From assembly GCF_030814695.1 (NCBI RefSeq), contig NZ_JAUSVL010000001.1, positions 2,764,227-2,828,226 on the forward strand: a DNA stretch of 64,000 nucleotides. Reading direction: 5' to 3'. Shown in pieces: positions 17,747 through 26,988 of this stretch; within the stretch, counting starts at the first letter, position 1, and each line of letters begins with the position of its first letter. The position numbers and the translations under genes are program-made. Source of the stretch: Oligosphaera ethanolica (GTDB lineage: Bacteria; Verrucomicrobiota; Lentisphaeria; Oligosphaerales; Oligosphaeraceae). Under the pieces are notes generated by a model. The model was not told the origin of the DNA and did no database searches. It saw nothing but the letters and a program-made list of their open reading frames with translations.

Positions 17747-18679
17747 ATGGACAAGAACGCCAAGATATTTGTGGCTGGCCATCGCGGGATGGTCGGCAGC
17801 GCGGTGTGTCGGCGGTTGGCGGCGGCGGGCTATGGGAATGTCGTGGTGCGGAGCCACGCCGAGCTGGAATTGCGCGACCAGCAGGCCGTGCGGGCCTTTT
17901 TTGCGGCTGAGCGGCCGGACTATGTCGTGCTGGCGAGCGCGCGAGTCGGCGGCATTATGGCCAACCAAAGCTACAAGGCGGAATTTTTGCTGGAGAATCT
18001 CGAGATACAGAACAACGTGATTATGGAGAGCTATAAGCACGACGTCAAGAAGCTGTGTTTTTTGGGATCGAGCTGCATTTATCCGCGGGAAGCGCCGCAG
18101 CCGATCAAGGAGGAGTACCTGCTGACTGGGCCGCTGGAGCCGACCAACGAGGGCTACGCGCTGGCGAAAATCGCCGGCTATAAGCTCTGTCTGTATTTGA
18201 GCGAGCAGTACGGCTTCAAGACGGTGAGTCTCATGCCATGCAATCTCTACGGCACCAATGACAACTACGACCCGCAGCACTCGCATGTCTTCCCGGCGCT
18301 GATTCGGCGCTTCGTAGAGGCGGCACGGGACGGCCGGCCCGACGTGGTACTGTGGGGAACAGGACGGCCCCTGCGGGAATTCCTCCATGTCGATGATGTG
18401 GCCATGGCCGTGTTGTTCTTTATGGAGAAGCATGAGGATCCGAACGTGGTCAATGTCGGTTACGGCAGCGATGTGACCATACGCGAGCTGGCGGAGAAGA
18501 TCGCCCGCGCGGCGGGTTTCCAGGGACGCGTAGCCTGGGATAGTAGCAAGCCCGACGGGATGTACCGGAAGCTGATGGACTCGTCGAAGGCGCGGCAGTT
18601 GGGGTGGGCGCCGACGGTGTCGCTGGACAACGGGATCAGGCAGACTATAGAGGAATTCCGCGCGCTGCATAGTGGGTGA
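17747..18679 (+). CDS. fcl: GDP-L-fucose synthase
   Basis: A 310-residue epimerase/reductase completing GDP-L-fucose from GDP-4-keto-6-deoxymannose with NADPH. Seen: FVAGHRGMVGSAVCRRL, the LASARVGGIMANQ segment, the catalytic serine in FLGSSCIYPREAPQP, the YALAK tyrosine-lysine pair, and MPCNLYGTNDNYDP. The length is normal. It is the last gene of the polysaccharide locus and is followed about 50 bases later by a strong intrinsic terminator. With gmd it shows that L-fucose or a derivative is a component of the glycan, or that GDP-fucose is made for another glycosylation route. Confidence 0.96.
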   Translation: MDKNAKIFVAGHRGMVGSAVCRRLAAAGYGNVVVRSHAELELRDQQAVRAFFAAERPDYVVLASARVGGIMANQSYKAEFLLENLEIQNNVIMESYKHDVKKLCFLGSSCIYPREAPQPIKEEYLLTGPLEPTNEGYALAKIAGYKLCLYLSEQYGFKTVSLMPCNLYGTNDNYDPQHSHVFPALIRRFVEAARDGRPDVVLWGTGRPLREFLHVDDVAMAVLFFMEKHEDPNVVNVGYGSDVTIRELAEKIARAAGFQGRVAWDSSKPDGMYRKLMDSSKARQLGWAPTVSLDNGIRQTIEEFRALHSG

Positions 18680-18731
18680 CATGGGCGCAGGGCACAGGGG
18701 CGCAGCCCGGGGAAATTTTAGACGAAACATG

Positions 18732-18779
18732 GCAGCCACCGCCGACGCAAAGCAAGCGTTGGCGGTGGCTGCTTTTTTT
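18732..18779 (+). terminator. Rho-independent terminator after gmd-fcl
   Basis: Stem arms 18732-18748 and 18756-18772 pair over 17 bases with one G-U wobble, around a 7-base AAAGCAA loop, and are followed by seven T residues. It sits about 50 bases after the fcl stop and closes the polysaccharide locus. Confidence 0.92.
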
Positions 18780-18826
18780 ATCCGCAGATTGCGCAGATAA
18801 GCGCAGATTGTTGGGCGTCGCGGTGG

Positions 18827-18945
18827 AGTGTGGCGCCCTCCGGGCGATGTTCTATGTTGTTGGTATACACCGGTTTGCGGCCCAATCTGGGCGCCTCGCC
18901 CGGGGTTATGCATGGTGCGGCCTTTCGGGCCGAATTTGGCTTTAG
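18827..18945. repeat. REP-like composite hairpin element, copy 1 of 3
   Basis: A roughly 115-bp stretch running from GTGTGGCGCCCTCCGGGCG to GGCCGAATTTGG that contains three short hairpins: GGCGCCCTCCGGGCG, one around the GCCCGGGGTTATGCATGG region, and GGCCTTTCGGGCC. The same arrangement, with base changes mostly outside the stems, occurs at about 50424-50541 and 61648-61765. It does not code for protein. Confidence 0.75.
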
Positions 18946-19020
18946 CCTCGCGCATTTTTTCAGCCTTTCGGGCCGAATTTGGCTTTAGCCTCGCGCATTT
19001 ATTCAGCCTTTCGGGCCGAA
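18921..19020. repeat. 43-bp tandem repeat running into the GH28 gene
   Basis: Copies of CCTTTCGGGCCGAATTTGG start at 18921, 18964 and 19007, giving a 43-bp period; the last copy is partial. It begins as the end of the REP-like element. On the minus strand the third copy supplies the last codons (FGPKG) and the stop codon of the GH28-like gene. Confidence 0.8.
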
Positions 19021-20544
19021 AACTGCCGTCTCGGCGGCAATCATCCTGGCGAGGCGGATATTGTGGGTGAATTCGTTTAGGCGGCAGATGTCGGGGGTGA
19101 GGGCGGTGATAGGCTGGTTATTGTGGCGGAGGCCGTCGAGGAGCATATCTTCGCAGCGGTGGTCGGCGTCGAAGCCGAGGAATGCCAGGTGGAATGGCTG
19201 GCGGCCGGTCAGGGCGATATTCTGGTAGGTGAAGCGGCGGTTTTTGCCGCGGCGGGTGCCGCCGGCGGAGTATTCGTGATGGAAGCAGACGTGGGCCATG
19301 ATGACGGGGGGGACGTAGTCGTGGTTGCGCGGTTGGTCGTGGTAGCGTTCGGCGTCGGCGCGTTGGATCAGCGGCTGGTCGATGACGTCATCGAAATGGA
19401 TAGTGATATTGCGGTAAGTGACGTCGTGGACATCGGCGTAGTCCACATTCATGCAGTCGAGGACGGGGCCGGTGACGTGGATGATCTGGCAGTCGGAGAA
19501 GAGGATGTCGCAGATTTCATCGGCGCGGGTTTCGGCGCCGATTTCGAGGCATTTGCCCCAGTCATTCCAGATGGTGCAGTCGTGGACGCGGATATTGCGC
19601 GCGTTCTGGGCGTGGCGGGCGTTGAGGTCGTTGTGTTCGTGGGGGTAGAAATCGTAGCCCTTGATGCAGATGCTGTCGTCGTAAGTGCGGAGGAAACAGT
19701 GGTCGATGTCGACATTTTCGCAGTTGTGCATGTCGATACCATCGGAGTTGTAGCGCCAACAGCCGATGATTTTGACGTTGCGGATGGTGAGGTTGCGGCA
19801 GGCCGATGGTCGGATGTTGTAGACTAGTGAGTCGCGGATGGTGATGCCGTCGATGAGGATATTTTCGCAGGAGTCCAGCTGGATGCAGTGGCGGCGGAAG
19901 GCGTTGCCGACATCGACCGAGCCGTCGCCGAGGGGGATTGCCCGCAGGATTTGCTCGCAGTTGCGGCTGTTGTCGAGGATGCCGCGGCCGATGATGCGGA
20001 TGTTCTTGGCGGTTACGGCCTGGACGCAGGCGTAGAGGACCGCGCCGGCGTCGATGAAGAGCGTCTGGTTGTCTTTGAGGGTGATCAGGCCGGCGTCGTG
20101 TTCGCCGGGGCCGAAGTAGAGGACGTCGGGGCCGTCGGGGCGCAGGTCGTCGTGCGCGGGAGGATCGGCGAAAATGTGCAGGGCGCCCTGGCGGCCGAAT
20201 GGCTCGAGGGTGAAGTAGGCAGGTTTTTCCAGGCGGAAGCGGATGAAGCCATCGGCGGAAAAGGTCGGGGTGATGCCGAGGGTGGCAGGGCGCACGGCGA
20301 GGCGGTCGGGGTGAGCGCATGGGCGCTTGGGGCGGACGGCGATATCGACGGCTGCGTCGGTGGCAAAGGACGCGAAGTTGATGAGCTCGGATTGGTCGCG
20401 CTGGCGTTGCCGGCCCGGCCAGCGGCGATTGAAGGGACAGGCTGAGACGCGGGCCGTGTTGAGGTCGATACGCTGGCCGTTGATCAGGACGTCGTAGTCG
20501 TCGCACGGCTCGGGCAGCGGCTGCACGGGGTAGATGCTGAGCAT
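19003..20544 (-). CDS. GH28-like right-handed beta-helix glycoside hydrolase
   Basis: A 513-residue protein with an N-terminal beta-rich region (about 1-130) and a parallel beta-helix with repeated N/D-I-x-I rungs. The GH28 polygalacturonase motifs are recognisable: NSDGIDMHNCENVDID corresponds to NTDG-x-D and RTYDDSICIKG to GDDCIAIKS, so the three catalytic aspartates are retained. The usual GHG element is replaced by DWGKCLEIG, lacking the histidine. No signal peptide is seen, suggesting an intracellular enzyme acting on imported oligosaccharides. The start at 20544 has AAAGGA seven bases before it. The C-terminal codons come from a tandem repeat. It is transcribed divergently from the secreted protein gene at 20770. 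Galacturonan specificity is not established. Confidence 0.82.
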   Translation of the reverse strand: MLSIYPVQPLPEPCDDYDVLINGQRIDLNTARVSACPFNRRWPGRQRQRDQSELINFASFATDAAVDIAVRPKRPCAHPDRLAVRPATLGITPTFSADGFIRFRLEKPAYFTLEPFGRQGALHIFADPPAHDDLRPDGPDVLYFGPGEHDAGLITLKDNQTLFIDAGAVLYACVQAVTAKNIRIIGRGILDNSRNCEQILRAIPLGDGSVDVGNAFRRHCIQLDSCENILIDGITIRDSLVYNIRPSACRNLTIRNVKIIGCWRYNSDGIDMHNCENVDIDHCFLRTYDDSICIKGYDFYPHEHNDLNARHAQNARNIRVHDCTIWNDWGKCLEIGAETRADEICDILFSDCQIIHVTGPVLDCMNVDYADVHDVTYRNITIHFDDVIDQPLIQRADAERYHDQPRNHDYVPPVIMAHVCFHHEYSAGGTRRGKNRRFTYQNIALTGRQPFHLAFLGFDADHRCEDMLLDGLRHNNQPITALTPDICRLNEFTHNIRLARMIAAETAVFGPKG

Positions 20545-20769
20545 GGAGTGTCCTTTGGTGGGGGGAGGGCGGAGATGTGCTCGGGGAAGAAGGCAGGGAA
20601 GCAATATAGACCGTTTACTGATATCATGTATCTGGTGAATGTGGTGTGCGGGGCCACACTTGCCGGGGGCTGCTGATGTTTTGGCATTGGTGGTCTGAGG
20701 TCGTATACTAATCGGGCTGTTTGCTGTATGGTGGTGGTGGTTTTTTCCCCTCGTAAGGAGGTGCTGGTT
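20545..20769. promoter_or_regulatory. Divergent intergenic region between the GH28-like gene and the secreted protein gene
   Basis: A 225-bp spacer between divergent starts must hold promoters for both genes. A ribosome site AAAGGAC is visible for the minus-strand gene and AAGGAGG (about 20755-20761) for the plus-strand gene. The middle (about 20600-20650) is AT-richer and contains GATATCATGTATC, but no convincing -10/-35 pair or operator could be fixed. Confidence 0.4.
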
Positions 20770-21846
20770 ATGAAGACGGCGTATTGGGTGGTGGTGCTGG
20801 GTGGGTGGGTGTCGGCGACGGCGGTATTTGGCCAGGCGTTGGTTGGTGGGGTGAATGAGCTGGCGGCGTGGCCGAAGAATGGGCCGCTGCTGGTGGAGAT
20901 GGCCGACCTGAAACTGAATTTGCTGGAGGAGGACCGCGCGGGCTTCAATGCGCTGCAGCGGAATTTTGGCGTTGAGCAGCTGGCGGGGCGGATTGTGCAC
21001 ATGAGCGCCGAGGTGCGCGGCGAGGATATTCTGCAGGGCACGCGGCCGTACTACGGGGCAAAAATCCAGGTGGACGCAACGACCGGCAAGGGCCCGCTCA
21101 ACTATGGCTTGCCCATACCGCTGGGGACATTCGACTGGCGCAGGGTGGAGCGGACGGATTATTATCCGGCCGATTTGCAGCGGGCCGCGCTTAGCGTGGG
21201 ATTTCAGGAATCGGCGGGGACCCTGTGGCTGCGGAATTTTCGGGTGGATGTGTTGGGATGGCCGATCAGTATCGCGGCGGCGGCGAATATGGGCTATGTG
21301 GATGACGTGGCGGGCGACGGGCAGGGCGGGTGGGCGGATCAGGGGCCGGAAAATGACGCGCGGGTATTGGTGCCATTGCTCAAGGCGCTGACCTACGAGG
21401 GCCTGCCCTTTATGCCGGAAGTGGGCGAGAAGGCCGTGCTGGTAATGCGGTCGCCAAAATTTCCGGCCGGGCTGCCGGCGGCGATGGTGGCAGTGAAGGC
21501 GCCAGGGCCGGCGCGATTTCTGTATGTGCTGCATGCGCTGAGCCGGGGGACGCCAGAAGGCACGGCCGGCGTAGGGATGATCACGGTGGTGGGCGACGAG
21601 GGGCGGAGTCAGCAGTTTGTGGTGCGCGAAAATGTGGACGTCGGGAACTGGCAGGAGCCACAACCCGTGGGCAATGGCAGGGTGGTGCTTAAAGCACAGC
21701 GGGCAGACGGCGGCGAAAACGGGCTCTATGCGTCGAAATTTGCGCTGAATGCCGATCTGGGAAATATCTGCGAGCTGCGCTTTATCGCGCAGTCGGAGCG
21801 CGCAGTGTGGATCGTCGTGGCGGTGACGGCATCGGATATGCCATAA
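20770..21846 (+). CDS. Secreted protein of unknown function
   Basis: A 358-residue protein with an N-terminal signal peptide (MKTAYWVVVLGGWVSATAVFG, likely cleaved before QALV). The mature part is beta-rich with several isolated Trp/Tyr residues (TFDWRRVERTDYYPADLQRAALSVGFQESAG resembles the carbohydrate-binding or glycanase accessory folds that speak of costs of binding, here only by general look: short parts FDWRRVE and LWLRNFRVDV). I do not recognise a family with certainty. Start chosen at ATG 20770, which follows AAGGAGG; a longer frame from 20728 lacks a ribosome site. Its position between two glycoside hydrolase genes suggests a role in glycan binding or degradation, but that is only context. 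Confidence 0.7.
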   Translation: MKTAYWVVVLGGWVSATAVFGQALVGGVNELAAWPKNGPLLVEMADLKLNLLEEDRAGFNALQRNFGVEQLAGRIVHMSAEVRGEDILQGTRPYYGAKIQVDATTGKGPLNYGLPIPLGTFDWRRVERTDYYPADLQRAALSVGFQESAGTLWLRNFRVDVLGWPISIAAAANMGYVDDVAGDGQGGWADQGPENDARVLVPLLKALTYEGLPFMPEVGEKAVLVMRSPKFPAGLPAAMVAVKAPGPARFLYVLHALSRGTPEGTAGVGMITVVGDEGRSQQFVVRENVDVGNWQEPQPVGNGRVVLKAQRADGGENGLYASKFALNADLGNICELRFIAQSERAVWIVVAVTASDMP

Positions 21847-22854
21847 GGGAGGGTTTTGTGGGGGAGGGGAAGGGTCGAGACCCTTCCCCTCCCCCACGCC
21901 CCCTCTCTATCCCATCTCAGGCGGCGTGTCTCGCGCCGCCGCTGCGCGGCGCCGCCGAGCCACGTCGCCGGGTGGGGAGGTTTTTGCGGGGGAATGGTTT
22001 TGCGAGGGAGGGAAAGGGTCGTTGACCCTTTCCCTCCCTCGCGCTCCCTCCCTATCCCATCTCAGGCGTCGTGTCTTGCCGCTGACGCGGCAAGTCGCGC
22101 CGCCGGGTGCGTAGGGGCGGACCTATGTGTCCGCCCTGTTTTTGCCTCACGCGAAGGCGCGAAGGCGCGAAGAAGATTTTTTATCCACAGATTACGCAGA
22201 TTAGCGCAGATTTGGGCGGTGTGTCTTGCCGCTGCGCGGCAAGTCGCGCCGCCGGTGGGGGATATTTTTTGCCTCACGCGAAGGCGCGAAGGCGCGAAGA
22301 AGATTTTTTATCCACAGATTACGCAGATTAGCGCAGATTTGGGCGGTGTGTCTTGCCGCTGCGCGGCAAGTCGCGCCGCCGGTGGGGAGAATTTTTTCCT
22401 CACGCGAAGGCGCGAAGGCGCGAAGAAGATTTTTTTATCCGCAGATTACGCAGATTAGCGCAGATTTGGGCGGTGTGTCTTGCCGCTGCGCGGCAAGTCG
22501 CGCCGCCGGGTGCGTAGGGGCGCGAAGTCTGTAGCCGCACGGCATGCCGTGCGGCACGCGAAGGCGCGAAGGCGCGAAGGCGCGAAGAAGGCAAGCACGG
22601 GGCTGCGTCCCGTGCTTGGGTAAGACAGGCAGGTTTATAGATGATCGGACGGATCGGACGGATCAGACGGATCAAGTAGACTGATCGGTCCGATCGGTCC
22701 GATCCGTCCGATCCGTCCGCGAAAAAGACCGATGATCGGTCCGATCCGTCCGATCCGTCCGCGAAAAAGACCGACGATCGGTCCGATCGGTCCGATCAGT
22801 CCGCGAAAAAGACCGATGATCGGTCCGATAACGAAAAACGAAAGGAGCTGGGTG
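21847..22854. repeat. Composite repeat modules filling a 1-kb spacer
   Basis: In order: two copies of a G-rich/C-rich inverted repeat followed by a CTATCCCATCTC word and a palindrome; three copies of a 120-bp tandem unit (GGCGCGAAGGCGCGAAGAAG, then TTATCCRCAGATTACGCAGA, then the CTTGCCGC palindrome) at about 22142-22500; a hairpin with a GGGGCGGAC-type stem near 22110; a perfect 22-base palindrome at 22534-22555; an 11-bp hairpin at 22593-22617; and GATCGGACG/GGTCCGATC words at 22640-22830. No genuine gene is present. The last 14 bases hold AAAGGAG for the next gene. Confidence 0.85.
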
Positions 22855-24909
22855 ATGTTTACGGCGGCAGCGAAGATTGATGTGCGGGCGATGGTGGTGG
22901 AGTCGGGTGGCGAGCGGGTGTCGGCGGCGCCGTTGGTGGTGCGGAACCAGACGGGCAAGATCGTGCTGGCATTGCCGAAGAGCGCGGCGGGCTATCGCTG
23001 GCACGAAGACGACTATCTGATTATCGACTGCGAGGCCCAGCAGAACTCGAAGGCGAATGTCAAATACGAATTTAAGATAGGCGACAAGCTTTTCACGCTG
23101 GGATACTACCTGGTGCCGAAGCGGCGGGTGAAGATGGCCATACAGCTGGTGGAACTGGCGTCGCGACGGTGGTTTTTGCAGACGCGGCCGGGCGCCATGA
23201 AGGGCCATGTTTCCGGCAGCCCGACCCATATCGACAAGGTCGATGAAGTGCGGATCACGCTGGAAAAAGGTCGCGAGCCGCAGTCGTTTACGCTCTACGA
23301 CGCATATCTGAGCCGCGAATTGCCGGATTTCACCGTCAAGGGCGAGCCGATGGTGGATCAATTCGGGCAGTGGAAGGACATGGACTGGGCAGGGAAGGTC
23401 AAGGACGAGGCCGCGATGGTCGGGTTCCTGCGGGCTGAATACGACCGGGCGTTGCGCGATCACGACTATCCCGGCGATGAATTCAGTCGCTATGGCGGCT
23501 GGACCAAGAAGCGCTTCGAGGCGCGGGGGTTCTTCTACAAACTGCACGATGGCCGGCGCTGGTGGCTGGTGGATCCCGATGGCTGCGCCTTTTTCAGCAA
23601 CGGCGTGTGCTATGGATCGCGCATGGGCGTGCATGGCTTTGTCGATGGCATGGAGGACCTGTTTGATTTCCTGCCGCCGAAAGACGACCCGGTCTTCAAG
23701 GACGCGTGGACGACTGCCGACCAGATCCCGGAATTCGTCAAGCGCAATGGCGCTGAGGCCGGCAAAGGCCGCTATATGTTCAATTTTGCGCGTGCGAATA
23801 TGATCCGGGCCTTTGGCGACAAGTGGTGGGACGCGTGGGTGACGATCAATGCCGCGCGCCTGAAACGCTGGGGCTTCAACACGATCAGCGTCTGCGTGAA
23901 CAACTACTTCGATGAACGGGCCGAGGACTACCTCAAGAAGGCCGGAGTGCCTTTTACCTGGACGCTGAAGTGCTTCCCGAAAACCCGTGAGATGGTCTTC
24001 CGGGACTTCCCCGATGTGTTCTCGCCTGAATACGCCATGCTGTGCCAGGATTTTGCGCAGCAGATCGTGGCCTTCAAGGACAATCCGTACTTCATCGGGT
24101 ACTTCATCAACAACGAGCCGGAATGGCTGGTGCAATGGACGACGAATCCGGCGGAACAGCTGCTGCGCAAAGGGCCGGAATGCGTCAGCAAGGGCGTGCT
24201 GGTCGAATTCATGAAAGGGGCATACGCGGGAAATATCGCGGCGCTCAATGCTGCGTGGGCGACGGCATTTGGCAGCTTCGACGAGCTGGCGGCGCCCTAT
24301 GCCGGTGTGGACGAACTCAACGCCGCAGCGCGCGCCGACTTGCGCAAATTCCGCGCGCGGATGATCGAGGAGTACGTGCGCGTGCCGACCAGCGCGCTCA
24401 AGGCGGTGTGCCCGAATGCGCTGAATCTGGGCATGCGCTATGCGTCGGTCACTGAAAATGACTTTGCGGGCGACACGCTGTTCGATATGTTCTCGTCCAA
24501 TGGCTACCGGCGATCGGTGGTGCCGTTGCTGGAGTTGGTCGCGCGCTGCACGACGATGCCGCTGGTGGTGGGCGAGTGGCATTACGGCGGGTCGGACTAC
24601 GGGCTGCTCGACAATGCGCTGGTCAATGCTACGACGCAGACCGAGCGCGGGAAGGCCTGCGCAAACTACCTGCAGATGGCGATGGCCGCGCCGAACTGCG
24701 TGGGCGTGCATTATTTCGAATTCAATGACCAGCCACTGCTGGGGCGTTTCGATGGCGAATGTATGCAACACGGGCTGATCGATGTCTGCAATCAGCCACA
24801 TACGGCGTGCGTCGAGGCCATGAAAGCCGTCAACGCCAAAATGTACCAGTACGCTAATGGCGACATCGCCGCCGTCGAAACGCCATGGGAATTCGCTCAG
24901 AGATTCTAG
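22855..24909 (+). CDS. Clan GH-A glycoside hydrolase, beta-agarase-like (GH50-type)
   Basis: A 684-residue enzyme with an N-terminal beta-sandwich region (about 1-190) and a C-terminal TIM barrel. Seen: GFFYKLHDGRRWWLVDPDGCAFFSNGV split as GRRWWLVDPDGCAFFSNGV, the entry common to agarase-like proteins; NNEPEW, which would hold the acid/base glutamate; VVGEWHYGG, with the likely nucleophile; and CVGVHYFEFNDQPLLGRFDG. No signal peptide is evident, so it may act in the cytoplasm or be exported by another route. Start at ATG 22855 is supported by AAAGGAG eight bases upstream; the longer open frame from 22732 only translates GATCGGACG repeats. Agarase activity itself is unproven; other beta-galactoside-type substrates are possible. 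Confidence 0.75.
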   Translation: MFTAAAKIDVRAMVVESGGERVSAAPLVVRNQTGKIVLALPKSAAGYRWHEDDYLIIDCEAQQNSKANVKYEFKIGDKLFTLGYYLVPKRRVKMAIQLVELASRRWFLQTRPGAMKGHVSGSPTHIDKVDEVRITLEKGREPQSFTLYDAYLSRELPDFTVKGEPMVDQFGQWKDMDWAGKVKDEAAMVGFLRAEYDRALRDHDYPGDEFSRYGGWTKKRFEARGFFYKLHDGRRWWLVDPDGCAFFSNGVCYGSRMGVHGFVDGMEDLFDFLPPKDDPVFKDAWTTADQIPEFVKRNGAEAGKGRYMFNFARANMIRAFGDKWWDAWVTINAARLKRWGFNTISVCVNNYFDERAEDYLKKAGVPFTWTLKCFPKTREMVFRDFPDVFSPEYAMLCQDFAQQIVAFKDNPYFIGYFINNEPEWLVQWTTNPAEQLLRKGPECVSKGVLVEFMKGAYAGNIAALNAAWATAFGSFDELAAPYAGVDELNAAARADLRKFRARMIEEYVRVPTSALKAVCPNALNLGMRYASVTENDFAGDTLFDMFSSNGYRRSVVPLLELVARCTTMPLVVGEWHYGGSDYGLLDNALVNATTQTERGKACANYLQMAMAAPNCVGVHYFEFNDQPLLGRFDGECMQHGLIDVCNQPHTACVEAMKAVNAKMYQYANGDIAAVETPWEFAQRF

Positions 24910-25340
24910 GCTTTTTTTTATCCACAGATTAGCGCAGATTAGCGCAGATTTGGGCGTCGTGTCTCGCGCCGCCGCTGACGCGGCGACGCCGAGCCACGAC
25001 GCCGGTGGGGAGAATTTTTTCCTCACGCGAAGGCGCGAAGGCGCGAAGAAGATTTTTTTATCCACAGATTACGCAGATTAGCGCAGATTTGGGCGTCGTG
25101 TCTCGCGCCGCCGCTGACGCGGCGACGCCGAGCCACGACGCCGGTGGGGAGAATTTTTTCCTCACGCGAAGGCGCGAAGGCGCGAAGAAGACAAGCTCGG
25201 GGCTGTGCCCCGAGCTTGGGTTAGGCAGGCAGGTTTTTGATGATCGGACTGATCGGACGGATCAGTCCGCGATAACAAGAAAGACGATCAGTCCGATCAG
25301 CCGAGGTTTTGAGCGCCGCAGGCGCGAAATGGTAGGGGCG
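24910..25340. repeat. Composite repeat modules between GH-A gene and prepilin gene
   Basis: Two near-identical 140-bp units (TTATCCACAGATTA-type element, GTCTCGCGCCGCCGCTGACG palindrome, GGCGCGAA run) at about 24918-25190, then the 11-bp hairpin at 25193-25217, then inverted GATCGGACG/GATCAGTCC words at 25239-25305, and a GGGGCGGAC hairpin at about 25334-25362. The remaining bases to 25528 hold the prepilin promoter region with an AT-rich stretch near 25440. Confidence 0.8.
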
Positions 25341-25528
25341 GACCGATGTGTCCGCCCCATTTTTGTTTGGCGGCGGGCGAAGAGGGTTTTATCGGGATAC
25401 AAGAATCTTTACGCAAGAAGATGTTTCGCTGTTGAAAAGGTTGGGGAAAAATTGTATAATTGGTTGTGCCCGTGGAAGCAGGGAATTTTGGGGGAGGCCG
25501 TTTGTTTTCGCATAGCAAAGAGGCCGTC

Positions 25529-26236
25529 ATGAAAAAATCGAAAAGCTTTACCTTGATTGAGCTGCTGGTGGTCATTGCGATTATTGCCATTCTGGCGGCG
25601 ATGCTGCTGCCGGCGTTGTCGAAGGCGCGCGAGAAAGCGCGGGCGATCAGCTGTCTGAACAACCTCAAGCAGATTGGTTTGGAACACATGATGTACGCGC
25701 AGGAAAATGAAGACCACTTCGTTTTCACGCAGTCGGTGAGCGCGACGGGTTATCGGCCGTGGCCATTGTATGTCGGCTACAAGACCGGCGATCCCAAGTG
25801 GAATTGTCCGTCGGTTGTGCAGAATCTCACCAGCTCCTGGCGGGTATATGGCATGATCAACTATCACCAGGACGGGACCTACAGCAGCAAGAAGGCGACG
25901 CTGGGCGACGTGCTGGTGCAGGTGTCCGATGTCTGCGGCGGGACGTGGAATCGCTACTATCTGATGAATGCCTACAAGCAGCCGTCGGCATCGACGCTGC
26001 TGGCCTGTACGGCGGACAGCGTGGGGTCGACGGTGGTCGGGCTGGGCCGCTGGCAGTACAACGCCGGCGCGTGGTGTGATACGTACGGCAATATCTTCCT
26101 CTGCCATAATGAACAGGCTAATACATTCTTCGTCGACGGCCATGCCGCCGCGCAGGGCTGGGGCGGATTCCGCAATGGGCCGGATCAGTGTAAGTACTTC
26201 GTGACCCACGGCCTCGAAAAACTGAGCAAGCCTTGA
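25529..26236 (+). CDS. Type II secretion/type IV pilin-like protein with N-terminal cleavage/methylation motif
   Basis: A 235-residue pseudopilin-like protein. The N-terminus [18 protein letters not shown] has a short basic leader and the F-T-L-I-E-L prepilin peptidase site, followed by the hydrophobic helix and [19 protein letters not shown]. Near the C-terminus [15 protein letters not shown] is the H-x-DG motif characteristic of the large paralogous pilin-like families of PVC bacteria (DUF1559-like). After cleavage it would sit in the inner membrane and may form a pseudopilus or be displayed outside. The start at 25529 is chosen for the canonical leader; a frame from 25460 would extend it with an unlikely 23 residues. 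Specific role unknown. Confidence 0.9.
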   Translation: MKKSKSFTLIELLVVIAIIAILAAMLLPALSKAREKARAISCLNNLKQIGLEHMMYAQENEDHFVFTQSVSATGYRPWPLYVGYKTGDPKWNCPSVVQNLTSSWRVYGMINYHQDGTYSSKKATLGDVLVQVSDVCGGTWNRYYLMNAYKQPSASTLLACTADSVGSTVVGLGRWQYNAGAWCDTYGNIFLCHNEQANTFFVDGHAAAQGWGGFRNGPDQCKYFVTHGLEKLSKP

Positions 26237-26410
26237 CCAGGCTGGGTGGGGGATATTTTTTGCCTCACGCGAAGGCGCGAAGGCGCGAAGAAGCCAAGCT
26301 CGGGGCTGCGCCCCGAGCTTGGGGAAGAAGGAAAGAGAAGGTAGAATAAGGCGCGAAATGGTAGGGGCGGACCTATGTGTCCGCCCCTTATGTATGGTGG
26401 TGAAGACTGT
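26237..26410. repeat. Repeat module with 11-bp hairpin and GGGGCGGAC palindrome
   Basis: The spacer after the prepilin gene holds a GGCGCGAA run at about 26264-26293, the 11-bp hairpin AAGCTCGGGGC/GCCCCGAGCTT at 26296-26320, and a palindrome GGGGCGGAC..GTCCGCCCC at about 26363-26388. Confidence 0.8.
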
Positions 26411-26411
26411 A

Positions 26412-26442
26412 GCCGCACGGCATGCCGTGCGGCTTTTTTTTT
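26412..26442 (+). terminator. Palindrome-derived rho-independent terminator
   Basis: A perfect 22-base palindrome (11-bp stem starting GCCGCACGGC) at 26412-26433 is followed directly by nine T residues. The same palindrome occurs without the T-tract at 22534 and in copies near 27288 and 27448, so here a dispersed repeat appears to act as a terminator for the prepilin transcript. Confidence 0.7.
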
Positions 26443-26520
26443 CACGGGGAGGCGCGATATTTCTAGTCGCACGGTATGCCGTGCGGTAATTTGCAGTTCA
26501 ACAGGAAAGGCGTGTGAACC

Positions 26521-26988
26521 ATGAAGAGGCTGCGTGAGGTGCGGGTGGCGGCGGCGATGGCCGTGGCAACAGTGGCGATGGCGATGATGCTGACGGGCTG
26601 CTGCGCGATGTGTCCGTGGCGACAAGAGGCGCGGGTGGACAAGCTGTGTTCGCAGGAGCTGGTCCGTACGACGCAGAGCTGGGACGGCGCGGCGCTGCCG
26701 GCGTACCCGGCCGGAAAGCCCGAAATTCGCGTACTGAGGATTGCGATTCCCGCTGGTGCGCGGCTGCCATTGCATCACCACCCGGTGATCAATGTGGGAT
26801 ATCTCACCAAGGGTCAACTGACGGTGCACGCTGAAGGTGGGCAGGTGCTGACTCTCAAGGCCGGCGACCCGATCGTCGAGCTGGTCAATACGCCGCATTA
26901 TGGCGTCAATGACGGCGATACGCCTGCCGAAATCGTGGTGGTGTACGTCGCCAGCGAAGGGCAGGATATTACTGTCTACGACAAGTAG
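26521..26988 (+). CDS. Cupin-domain lipoprotein
   Basis: A 155-residue protein with an N-terminal lipoprotein signal (hydrophobic segment ending in the lipobox LTGC at residues 24-27), so it is likely anchored in the membrane. The remainder is a single cupin barrel: PAGARLPLHHHPVINVGYLTKGQ supplies the histidines of motif 1 with the metal site and VELVNTPHYGVNDGDTPAEI motif 2 with a further histidine. Function within the cupins cannot be told; small sugar- or metal-binding roles are possible. It stands alone between two repeat-filled spacers, about 80 bases downstream of a terminator. Confidence 0.85.
   Translation: MKRLREVRVAAAMAVATVAMAMMLTGCCAMCPWRQEARVDKLCSQELVRTTQSWDGAALPAYPAGKPEIRVLRIAIPAGARLPLHHHPVINVGYLTKGQLTVHAEGGQVLTLKAGDPIVELVNTPHYGVNDGDTPAEIVVVYVASEGQDITVYDK

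Noticed and set aside
19003..21897. A 964-codon minus-strand open frame covering the GH28-like gene and the following region
   Set aside because: Only the part from ATG 20544 has family motifs and a ribosome site. The N-terminal 450 codons are His/Arg/Pro-rich antisense translation of the secreted protein gene at 20770-21846 and of repeats.
22672..25065. A 797-codon minus-strand open frame
   Set aside because: Antisense of the GH-A enzyme plus translation of repeat modules at both ends.
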